This document shows positions 43,957-51,121 of a DNA stretch of 64,000 nucleotides, one piece after another (position 1 is the stretch's first letter; every line of letters starts with the position of its first letter). Both the position numbers and the translations under genes were made by a program. The DNA comes from Lachnospiraceae bacterium. Its GTDB lineage: Bacteria > Bacillota > Clostridia > Lachnospirales > Lachnospiraceae. The stretch lies in contig SFEV01000017.1 in the NCBI GenBank assembly GCA_004557975.1, positions 1-64,000 on the forward strand, given 5' to 3'. The notes beneath the pieces were generated by a model. That model did no database searches. It was given only the letters and a program-made list of their open reading frames with translations, and was not told the origin of the DNA.

Positions 43957-45745
43957 AAATTCGGCACCTCCGTCCACCATAGGAGGAGGGCGAAGAGGCT
44001 TGCAGCATGTGGTCAAACCAAAGGATATGAAAGGAACTCTCAGGAGACTCTGGGAGCTGACTGAGGGGAAGCGAAAGGGGCTCGGCTGGATTTTGCTGCT
44101 GTCTGCTTTTACTTCAGCATCAGCAATAGTATCTCCGCTTCTCATTGGAAAGGCGGTCAATCATATTGATGCGGGAAATCCGGCAGCTTTCCTGATTCTT
44201 CTGCTGGCATCCTTGTATATCTGCGACTGGCTGGTAAGATTTTTACAGCAGTTTTTCATGGCCTCCATCGGCCAGAGAATGATTCTTCACATCCGTAAAA
44301 CACTGTTTGCCAAAATGAAAAGTCTGCCGTTGGCCTTTTACGATAAGAGACAGCACGGGGAGCTGATGAGCCGCCTCACAAACGATGTGGACAATATCAG
44401 CACAACGATTTCGGACTCTCTGTCTCAGCTTATGACTTACGGCTTTATCATCGTGGGTATTTTTTTCATAATGTTGTATCTGAATGTGTACCTGACGGGA
44501 ATCGCGCTGCTGGCAGTGGTACTGATTGCCCTGCTGACACGCACGGTGACAAAGCATACGCGCAGGCTGTATGCCCGCCAGCAGGCTGTACTGGGCAGAC
44601 TGAACGGACAGGTGGAGGAGAGTATCTCAGGACTCAGTATGGTGAAGGCTTTTGGAAGAGAGCAGGAGATGATCCGGCAGTTTGAGGAGAGCAATGAGGC
44701 CTACTGCCAGGTAGCCACGAAGGCACTGATCTGGTCGGGCTTCCTGATGCCGGTCATGAATGTCATCAACAATCTGATCTATGTACTGATTGCCATAGCG
44801 AGCGGCATCATGGCGGCAAAGGGAATGATTGAAATCGGAATGATTTCCAGTTTTCTGTTGTACTCCCGCCAGTTCGGAAGACCTTTTGTGGAAATCGCAA
44901 ATATTTACAATACCTTCCAGACGGCAGTGGCCGGTGCTGAGCGTATTTTTGAGATTCTGGACGAAGAGCCGGAGCCGGAGGACATACCGGGTGCAATTGA
45001 CCTTGATAATCCCCAGGGAGAAGTGGAATTCCGTCATATTTCCTTCGGATATCTGCCGGGCAAACCGATCCTGAAGGATGTGAGCCTTTCTATACCGGCA
45101 GGTACAAGGGTAGCGGTCGTAGGGCCTACGGGGGCCGGTAAGACGACACTGATCAATCTTCTGACCAGGTTTTATGATGTGGAGGAAGGTGCCATCTGGC
45201 TGGACGGTCATGACCTGCGGGAATACAGGATGGAGGATCTGCGGAAAACCTTTGGCGTCGTACTGCAGGATCCATCGCTGTTTGGCACGACCGTGAAGGA
45301 CAATATCAGCTATGGAAAGGAAAATGTTCCCTTTGAGAAAATAAGAGAGGCCGCAGTCACTGCCGGTGCGGACATCTTCATCAGAAGGTTGCCACAGGGC
45401 TATGACACAGTTCTGGCCCAGGGCGGGACTGCCCTGAGCCAGGGAGAACGGCAGCTTCTGACGATAGCCAGAGCAGTCCTTGCGGATGCACCGATCATGA
45501 TTCTGGATGAGGCCACCAGCTCAGTGGATACGGTGACAGAACAGCGTATCCGCAGAGCCATGCTGGAAATCACCAGGGGACGTACCTCTTTTCTGATTGC
45601 ACACAGGCTGTCCACCATCCGGGATTCGGATATTATCATCGTGATAAAGGACGGGTGCATCGCAGAAAAGGGAACTCACGATCAGCTGATTGCGCTGGAC
45701 GGTGAGTACGCATCCATGTACAGGACACAGATGGGAATGAATTAG
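43949..45745 (+). CDS. ABC exporter half-transporter with catalytic Glu
   Basis: A 598-residue partner of the preceding protein. A ~35-residue cytoplasmic lead precedes six helices; the nucleotide-binding domain has Walker A GPTGAGKT, Walker B IMILDEATSSVD with the catalytic Glu, and an altered signature LSQGERQ in place of LSGGQ. Complementary defects in the two proteins mean a heterodimer with one competent ATP site. AGGAGG precedes the ATG. It ends 9 bp from the end of the convergent P-type ATPase gene with no clear terminator between. Confidence 0.9.
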   Translation: MDKNSAPPSTIGGGRRGLQHVVKPKDMKGTLRRLWELTEGKRKGLGWILLLSAFTSASAIVSPLLIGKAVNHIDAGNPAAFLILLLASLYICDWLVRFLQQFFMASIGQRMILHIRKTLFAKMKSLPLAFYDKRQHGELMSRLTNDVDNISTTISDSLSQLMTYGFIIVGIFFIMLYLNVYLTGIALLAVVLIALLTRTVTKHTRRLYARQQAVLGRLNGQVEESISGLSMVKAFGREQEMIRQFEESNEAYCQVATKALIWSGFLMPVMNVINNLIYVLIAIASGIMAAKGMIEIGMISSFLLYSRQFGRPFVEIANIYNTFQTAVAGAERIFEILDEEPEPEDIPGAIDLDNPQGEVEFRHISFGYLPGKPILKDVSLSIPAGTRVAVVGPTGAGKTTLINLLTRFYDVEEGAIWLDGHDLREYRMEDLRKTFGVVLQDPSLFGTTVKDNISYGKENVPFEKIREAAVTAGADIFIRRLPQGYDTVLAQGGTALSQGERQLLTIARAVLADAPIMILDEATSSVDTVTEQRIRRAMLEITRGRTSFLIAHRLSTIRDSDIIIVIKDGCIAEKGTHDQLIALDGEYASMYRTQMGMN

Positions 45746-45754
45746 AGTATTACG

Positions 45755-47830
45755 TTACTGCTTCTTTTTATACAGGATCCGGATGGAATTCAGTACACAC
45801 AGCATTGCCACGCCGGAGTCGGCAAATACTGCCATCCACATATTTGCATGTCCCAACAGTCCGAGAATCATGACGGTCAGCTTGATAACCAGGGCAAACA
45901 CCACGTTCTGAACAGCTATGCGGCTTGTGGAGCGGGCAATGGCGATGGATTCCGGGATGGAAGAGACAGAGGAATTCATGAACACGGCATCTGCCGCTTC
46001 GATGGCGGCATCTGCGCCGCTTCCCATGGCTGCTCCCACATCGGCACCTGCCAGCACCGGTGCATCGTTGATGCCGTCACCGATGAACATGACTGCTCCG
46101 TGGCTGCTGCGCACCTTTCCGAGAAGCTCCAGTTTATCCTGTGGAAGAAGCTTTGCATGCACTTCCCGGATACCGGTGGCTTCGGCGACAGCGTTTGCGC
46201 TTCCCTCAGAGTCGCCGGTCAGCATGACTGTGTGAAGCCCCATTCCGTTCAGACGCTGGATTGCTGCTTTCGCATCGGATTTGATCGTGTCCGAAATCAG
46301 CAGATATCCCGAAAATTTTCCGTTTATGGCCAGAAATACTTCGGCACCATAGGAGTCTCCTGTCTGTTTTGGGATGGAGATATTGTATTTTGTCATCAGC
46401 TTGCGGTTTCCGCAGAGCACGCGTCCCTCCGGAAGCAGAGCGGTAATTCCGTGCCCTGCAATCTCCTGAAGCTCGGAGGGCTGATCCGGTGCCAGACCTT
46501 TTCCGGAAGCAGCAGATACGATGCTGTTTGCGATGGGATGCGTGGAGTTCTGCTCGCATCCTGCACAGATACGCAGCAGTTCATCCTCACTCCATTTTCC
46601 GGTGGAAACCACTTTCTGAAGTTCAAAATTTCCTTCTGTGATTGTTCCCGTCTTATCCATGACAATCGATTTTACATTTCCAAGTGCTTCAATGGACAGT
46701 CCTCCCTTGAACAGGATTCCACGCCTGGAGCCTGCACCGATGCCGGAAAAAAAGGCGAGAGGAACGCTCAGTACAAGTGCGCACGGACAGCTCATGACAA
46801 GGAAGGTCAGTGCCGTGTAAACCCAGTAGTTCCAGTCTCCTGTAAAGAGAGACGGAATCACGGCCACTGCCAGTGCACCGAAAACGACGCACGGAGTATA
46901 GATTTTTGAAAATCTTGTAATAAAGCGGTCAATTTTCGGCTTGCTGGCCGCTGCATTTTCCACGGAATCCAGGATGCGTGTTACCATGGATTCTGACAGC
47001 GGTTTTTCCACACGCATTTTCAGCTGTCCGGATGTATTGACACAGCCGGAGGTGAGCCTGTCTCCGCTTCGCACTGTGACAGGAACGGGCTCTCCCGTAA
47101 TCGGAGAGGTATCAATCCGGCTTTCCCCTTCAAAGATCACACCGTCCAGAGGAATGCGGTCGCCGGGGCGGATCAGCAGAAGATCGCCGATTCTGGCATC
47201 CTCTGCAGGAATGGTCTGTACTTCGTTATCGGAGAGAAGGCTGACTGTCTCGGGGCGCATGTCGACGGCATCCATAATCTGTCCGCGGCTGCGTTCCACA
47301 GCTCTGTGTTCAAAATATTCACCGATCCGGTAGAACAGCATAACGCCGACTGCTTCAGGGTAATCACGGATACAGAAGGCCCCCAGGGTCGCAATGCCCA
47401 TCAGGAAATTTTCATCAAAAATCTGTCCGTGGGAAATATTTCTGGCTGCTTCCAGAAGAACTTCTCCTCCGAGAATCACATAGGCGATCAGAAGGACGAA
47501 AAATGCTCCGGTCTCTGAAAATCCGGTGTGAGACAGAACTACACCAATTATGAACAAAAGTGCGCCTGCGACAATTGCCGCCAGCTCTCCATGCTTTCTC
47601 AGAAAACCTGCCTCCTGTTTTTCAGACTGTTTCCCGCACTGCTGCGGTGCAGAAGTACGCGGGACTGTATCCTTCGGAATCACTTTTACCTGTGATTCAA
47701 TGGAAGTACAGATTGCCTGGATCTGTGGAAGCAGACGCTGTGGGTCATCTGCCGCAATGCGCAGCTGCTTCGTGGCAAAGGTGATGGTCGCGGAGGTCAC
47801 ACCGGGAAGCTCATTGATTTTCTCCTCCAT
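45755..47830 (-). CDS. P1B-type heavy-metal ATPase (Zn/Cd/Co type), intact main frame
   Basis: A 691-residue reading frame covering nearly all of a metal efflux ATPase. It begins within the heavy-metal-associated domain: the in-frame codons just upstream encode LGCAHCASK, the CxxC metal site. Then come membrane helices, the TGEPVPV actuator motif, ion-binding CPC in MSCPCALVLS, DKTGT phosphorylation site, HP motif STHPIA and GDGINDAP. CPC plus this layout suggests zinc, cadmium, cobalt or lead export. The natural start lies at 48219 in another frame, separated by a frameshift in a His/Cys repeat, so this frame may be expressed only by slippage, reinitiation at this ATG (which lacks the CxxC), or not at all. 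Confidence 0.85.
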   Translation of the reverse strand: MEEKINELPGVTSATITFATKQLRIAADDPQRLLPQIQAICTSIESQVKVIPKDTVPRTSAPQQCGKQSEKQEAGFLRKHGELAAIVAGALLFIIGVVLSHTGFSETGAFFVLLIAYVILGGEVLLEAARNISHGQIFDENFLMGIATLGAFCIRDYPEAVGVMLFYRIGEYFEHRAVERSRGQIMDAVDMRPETVSLLSDNEVQTIPAEDARIGDLLLIRPGDRIPLDGVIFEGESRIDTSPITGEPVPVTVRSGDRLTSGCVNTSGQLKMRVEKPLSESMVTRILDSVENAAASKPKIDRFITRFSKIYTPCVVFGALAVAVIPSLFTGDWNYWVYTALTFLVMSCPCALVLSVPLAFFSGIGAGSRRGILFKGGLSIEALGNVKSIVMDKTGTITEGNFELQKVVSTGKWSEDELLRICAGCEQNSTHPIANSIVSAASGKGLAPDQPSELQEIAGHGITALLPEGRVLCGNRKLMTKYNISIPKQTGDSYGAEVFLAINGKFSGYLLISDTIKSDAKAAIQRLNGMGLHTVMLTGDSEGSANAVAEATGIREVHAKLLPQDKLELLGKVRSSHGAVMFIGDGINDAPVLAGADVGAAMGSGADAAIEAADAVFMNSSVSSIPESIAIARSTSRIAVQNVVFALVIKLTVMILGLLGHANMWMAVFADSGVAMLCVLNSIRILYKKKQ

Positions 47831-47880
47831 TTTAGAGGCACAGTGTGCACATCCGAGATTTTCCAGGAGGAAAACGGCCT

Positions 47881-48219
47881 TCAGGGTGCCGTCGGGAATC
47901 GGGGCCGATGAATCGTGTTCTGCAGAATGCTCAGGTTCATGTGCGCAGCCGCAGGAGTCTTCGTGCTCGTGGTGATGTTCATGCCCGCAGCCGCAGGAGT
48001 CTTCGTGCTCGTGGTGATGTTCATGCCCGCAGCCGCAGGAGTGTGTCCGCAGCCGCAGGAGTCTTCGTGCTCGTGGTGATGTTCATGCCCGCAGCCGCAG
48101 GAGTCCTCATGCTCATGTGCGCAGCCACAAGGGTCTTCGTGTTCATGGTGATGCCCGCAGCAGCAGTCTGCCTCTTCTTTAAAGAAGGGCTGCAGTCTTG
48201 TTATCAGAATATTATTCAT
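47881..48219 (-). pseudogene. frameshifted N-terminal part of the metal ATPase
   Basis: Starts at ATG 48219 with an AGGAGAAG site. It encodes MNNILITRLQPFF and then a metal-binding run of DSCGCGHEHHHEHE-type repeats. After GH near 48045 the frame changes and the repeat is read as TPAAAGMNITT, ending after 112 codons. The following codons in the other frame read DSCGCAHEPEH and lead straight into the CxxC domain of the 45755-47830 frame. Either a true frameshift (possible phase switch) or an assembly or sequencing error in the repeat explains it. Confidence 0.75.
47943..48160 (-). repeat. 42-bp coding repeats for a His/Cys/Glu metal-binding region with one odd unit
   Basis: The anchor GCAGCC (plus strand) lies at 47945, 47987, 48029, 48049, 48091 and 48121. 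Spacing is 42, 42, 20, 42 and 30. The 20-bp step breaks the frame: it is one base short of a 21-bp half unit. Confidence 0.9.
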
Positions 48220-48294
48220 ACACTTCTCCTTTATACATTTATGTAAAATAGCAGGATTTAAGGTATTGTAAAACAGTGGGATTCATTGTTGCTC

Positions 48295-48330
48295 AAATCA
48301 TCACATGAATAACTGTTCATATGATGATTT
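48295..48330. promoter_or_regulatory. ArsR/SmtB-type operator candidate for the metal ATPase
   Basis: AAATCATC-AC-ATGAA-TAACTG-TTCAT-AT-GATGATTT is a long near-perfect inverted repeat. The ATGAA-N6-TTCAT core resembles operators of the metal-sensing ArsR/SmtB/CzrA family. It overlaps the predicted minus-strand -10. No ArsR gene is in the window. Confidence 0.6.
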
Positions 48331-48355
48331 AAACACATGTTGGCACTGTTGTCAA
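48327..48355 (-). promoter_or_regulatory. sigma-A promoter of the metal ATPase gene
   Basis: On the minus strand TTGACA (48355-48350) and TTAAAT (48332-48327) with 17-nt spacing, ~100 nt before the ATG at 48219. Confidence 0.65.
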
Positions 48356-48387
48356 TACTGAAATACATATTTTTATGAAACGTAACA

Positions 48388-48464
48388 CCGTGCAGATTTA
48401 TACCCAAAGGGCACGCTGTCTGTGGCTTGCATGGCGTGGTTTACTGGCTTGCCAGAGAACAGTA
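48388..48464 (+). repeat. intergenic repeat family 2, copy 3 (shortened)
   Basis: GTGCAGATTTATACCC/GGGCACGCTGTCTG matches 221-254, then the GGCTTGCATGGCGTGG and AACAGTAA ends of the family follow, with the middle of the longer copy missing. Confidence 0.65.
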
Positions 48465-48506
48465 ATCTGTCTGCGCAAAAAGTGACAGATCTGTCTGCAT
48501 CAATGC

Positions 48507-48536
48507 TTGACATCTTCAAATAAAGATAATTATAAG
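48507..48536 (+). promoter_or_regulatory. promoter candidate directly before REP-like copy C
   Basis: TTGACA (48507-48512) with TTATAA (48530-48535) or TATAAG (48531-48536) at 17-18 nt. Predicted start is near 48542, the first base of the repeat. Confidence 0.5.
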
Positions 48537-48540
48537 TCAA

Positions 48541-48604
48541 GCGGATATTCGCAATCCGCTTCGCTACTTGCTCATAACCGAATAACTGCTTCGCAGTTTA
48601 TCAG
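48541..48604 (+). repeat. REP-like intergenic repeat family 1, copy C
   Basis: A 64-nt element with palindromes GCGGAT-N7-ATCCGC and AACTGC-TTC-GCAGTT, nearly identical to copy B at 15643-15706. Its TAACCGAAT (48576-48584) is complementary to ATTCGGTTA at 48639-48647. Confidence 0.85.
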
Positions 48605-48657
48605 ATGGGGCTTGTACCCCACCTGATACAAGTGCTTGATTCGGTTAAAATGGTGTG

Positions 48658-48708
48658 ATGCCGGGATCCGGTCACAGAGAAATCTGTGTTCTGATTCCGG
48701 CATTTTTG
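48658..48708 (+). terminator. rho-independent terminator in the 48.2-48.9 kb intergenic region
   Basis: ATGCCGGGATC (48658-48668) pairs with GATTCCGGCAT (48693-48703), with an inner CACAGA/TCTGTG stem, ending in T5. No protein gene on the plus strand precedes it; it fits the end of a small RNA. Confidence 0.8.
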
Positions 48709-48796
48709 CGTTCTGATACTGTCTGATTCTGTACAGCCCGGTAGATTTTCCGGAGAAATTGCCGATTATACAGTTATCAGAAGTCTGCTGGACTGA

Positions 48797-48850
48797 TCTG
48801 TTTTAATAAAAATGGCTATTTATTTCATGACAGTTTGTGCATATAATGCT
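48797..48850 (+). promoter_or_regulatory. duplicated 54-bp promoter block, copy at the kinase gene
   Basis: A 54-nt block with one mismatch to 15723-15776, with TATAAT at 48842-48847. Weaker similarity continues upstream to ~48771 (CAGTTATCAGAA). Confidence 0.65.
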
Positions 48851-48897
48851 TATATAACATCAGGCAGAGGCAATACCTGCCACAGGAGATAGAAAAT

Positions 48898-49725
48898 ATG
48901 ACTTATAGCAACCAGAAAAAAATAGCGCTGATTAATGATTTTACCGGATTTGGTCGCTGCTCCATTGCAGTAGCGCTTCCGGTGATTTCCATGCTGCGGG
49001 TACAGTGCTGTCCCGTACCCACCTCCGTTTTTTCAAATCATACCGGTTTTTCCAGCTATTTTTTTGACGATTATACGGAGAAAATACCGTCATATGTGGG
49101 AGAATGGAAAAAGCTGGATCTGAGATTTTCGGGGATATGTTCCGGATTTCTGGGTTCAAAGGAGCAGATCCGGATTGTGACGCAGTTCTTTCAGGATTTT
49201 AAGAGGGAAGATACATTGATTATTGTGGATCCTGTTATGGGGGATAACGGAAAGGCGTATGCCACATATACGCCGGAAATGTGCAGCGAGATGAAAAAGC
49301 TCGTTGCGTACGCAGATATCCTGACACCGAATGTGACGGAGGCATGTATTCTGACAGATACGCCGTACCAGGAAAAGTTTCATCTGAAGGAATACGAGGC
49401 GATGGCGGAGGCTCTGGCGGAAAAAGGCCCCGGAAAGATTGTGATTTCCGGAATTGTGCAGGGTGATTTTATTGCCAATTTCTGTTTTGAGAGAGGACAG
49501 AAACCGAAAATTGTCCGTTCTCACAAGGTAGGGACACAGCGGTCCGGTACGGGAGATATTTTTGCCGCAATTATTGCCGCCGATGCCGTAAACGGGGTAC
49601 CGTTTCAGGATTCTGTGCGGAAGGCATCACGCTTTGTCAAAAAATGTATCCAGAAATCCATTGAACTGGATATTCCGCTGACGGATGGTGTCTGCTTTGA
49701 GGAGGTTCTCTGGACACTGAAATGA
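48898..49725 (+). CDS. pyridoxal/pyridoxamine kinase-like protein (PdxY family)
   Basis: A 275-residue ribokinase-fold kinase. NDFTGFGRCSIAVALPVIS at the N-terminus, the VDPVMGDNGK segment near residue 110, LTPNVTEA and the anion-hole motif GTQRSGTGDIFAA near 212-224 with catalytic Asp are typical of PdxY-type pyridoxal kinases. It would make pyridoxal phosphate from the salvaged vitamer. Close relatives include ThiD-like kinases, so the substrate needs care. Promoter: the duplicated 54-bp block. CAGGAG precedes the ATG by 9 nt. Confidence 0.85.
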   Translation: MTYSNQKKIALINDFTGFGRCSIAVALPVISMLRVQCCPVPTSVFSNHTGFSSYFFDDYTEKIPSYVGEWKKLDLRFSGICSGFLGSKEQIRIVTQFFQDFKREDTLIIVDPVMGDNGKAYATYTPEMCSEMKKLVAYADILTPNVTEACILTDTPYQEKFHLKEYEAMAEALAEKGPGKIVISGIVQGDFIANFCFERGQKPKIVRSHKVGTQRSGTGDIFAAIIAADAVNGVPFQDSVRKASRFVKKCIQKSIELDIPLTDGVCFEEVLWTLK

Positions 49726-49883
49726 GAAATCAGTCAGAGAGATATTGCGAATCGTATCTGTGAAGGTAGTGAACAGATACATATAAGAGCAAAATGTGAC
49801 GGAGAAGCCAGTTGCGTGGTAAAAGGATAAAGATAATGGAAAATTAATCCGGATGGCGAGAGGCAACGGAGCAAAAAGGAGAA

Positions 49884-50507
49884 ATGATCACTATGGAAAA
49901 GGCAATGACGATTCTGTACGAGGTACATGACAATATTTACGTGAATCTGACGAATAAATGTCCGTGCGCATGCACATTCTGCCTGCGACAGACGAGAGAC
50001 CAGATGGAAGAATCGGGGGTGCTGTGGCTGGAGCATGACGTGACGACGGAGGAACTGATCGGCGAGCTGGAAAAAACGGATATGAGTAAATACAGGGAGA
50101 TCGTTTTCTGCGGTTTTGGAGAGCCGACGGAAGCTCTGGATGTCCTGGTCGCAGGAGCGAAGTACATGAAGGAACATTTTGACAAGCCGATCCGGATCAA
50201 CACGAACGGCCTTGGAAATCTGATTCACGGAAGAGATATCACACCGGAGTTTTCCGGATTGATCGATACAGTATCCATCAGCCTGAACACTCCCAATGCA
50301 GAGGAGTACCATCGCCTGGTGCGGAGCAGATTCGGGGAAAAATCCTTTGATGCCATGCTGGATTTTGCGGAGAAATGCACAAAATATATTCCCAATGTGG
50401 TGATGACTACCGTATCGACGACAATCACTCATGAGGAAGAGGAACAGTGCAGAAAAATCTGCGGGAACCTCGGAGTAAGCTATCGGATTCGTCCGTGGGA
50501 AGACTGA
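49884..50507 (+). CDS. TatD-family-associated radical SAM protein
   Basis: A 207-residue radical SAM protein. The 4Fe-4S motif C26-x3-C30-x2-C33 is preceded by NLTNKCPC, and GFGEPTEALD near 76-85 is the SAM-binding GE-type motif. Size and the VYVNLTNKCPCACTFC context match the family usually found with TatD nucleases; no tatD gene is in the window. The C-terminus ends SYRIRPWED. The reaction is unknown. ATG 49884 is close to AAGGAG; ATG 49893 is a possible alternative start. Confidence 0.82.
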   Translation: MITMEKAMTILYEVHDNIYVNLTNKCPCACTFCLRQTRDQMEESGVLWLEHDVTTEELIGELEKTDMSKYREIVFCGFGEPTEALDVLVAGAKYMKEHFDKPIRINTNGLGNLIHGRDITPEFSGLIDTVSISLNTPNAEEYHRLVRSRFGEKSFDAMLDFAEKCTKYIPNVVMTTVSTTITHEEEEQCRKICGNLGVSYRIRPWED

Positions 50508-50580
50508 CAGGGAAACAGTCAGCCTGATAAAAGTTGTATACCGGAGAAATACGGTGAAATGAAAAAATGTAAACTTGTCG

Positions 50581-50609
50581 TTGACATATAAAGTGGAGAG
50601 TGATATTTT
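50581..50609 (+). promoter_or_regulatory. sigma-A promoter of the B12 operon
   Basis: TTGACA (50581-50586) and TATTTT (50604-50609), 17-nt spacing. Predicted start ~50616, ahead of the riboswitch. Confidence 0.65.
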
Positions 50610-50682
50610 ATTGGTAACAGTGCAGAACAGCTGACAGTTTCGTTTTTCGGCGGTCTGCACAATCTGAAAACTGAATATATAA

Positions 50683-50854
50683 CAACAGGTGCCGGCAAAT
50701 GCTGTCGGTTAAAAGGGAAACAGGTGTGAATCCTGTACGATCTCGTCACTGTGATTAAGGAGTATATAATTATTGCACACGGTGCAGTCCACTGGGAAAC
50801 CGGGAAGGAAATTATATATGTTGATTTATGAGCCAGGAAACCTGCCTGCTGTTG
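50683..50854 (+). promoter_or_regulatory. cobalamin riboswitch
   Basis: The conserved core is present in order: CAACAGGTGCC (P1/P2), GGGAAACAGGTGTGAATCCTG, TCACTGTGAT, the GTCCACTGGGAAACCGGGAAGG segment in two parts and GAGCCAGGAAACCTGCC, closed by CTGTTG. It binds a B12 form and should lower expression of the cbiK-btu-cbi operon when B12 is high. About 265 nt separate it from the cbiK ATG, with hairpins GGAAC/GTTCC (50860s), CGCAA/TTGCG (51012-51030) and CTGTCC/GGACAG (51046-51078); none ends in a clear T run, so the read-out mechanism is not obvious. Confidence 0.93.
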
Positions 50855-51121
50855 GTACGGGAACATGAGTTCCGGATCACGAGTAATTGGTTGTACCGCT
50901 GTGGAAGAGCACTGAGCCTGCTTTTTGATACAATCCTTTTACCTATTGGTGAGAGGTTTTTTTATTACATAGGAAGCTGCTTTGTCATGTTGCCGCACCC
51001 TTATGAGTCTGGGCGCAAAAGTTATTATTGCGTCAGAGATAGTATCTGTCCAGCACTGTCTTTCTGTGTGTCGGACAGTTACCATAATACTATTTTCTTA
51101 CAAATTAAGGAGGATAAAAAC

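Larger units (their letters stand above)
48541..48708 (+). ncRNA. candidate structured small RNA
   Basis: A ~167-nt unit with a promoter immediately upstream and a strong terminator at its end, but no reading frame. Predicted elements are the hairpin GCGGAT/ATCCGC, a long-range helix TAACCGAAT with ATTCGGTTA, an enclosed AACTGC/GCAGTT hairpin, a TGGGG/CCCCA hairpin (48606-48622) and the terminator stem. No known RNA family is recognised. Confidence 0.4.

Noticed and set aside
45848..46909. 353-codon plus-strand frame opposite the P-type ATPase
   Set aside because: Antisense to conserved ATPase motifs, with composition unlike a protein.
50828..51121. N-terminal extension of the cbiK reading frame
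   Set aside because: It lies in the riboswitch and leader, has no ribosome site, and ends at a perfect AAGGAGG plus ATG with a signal peptide at 51122.
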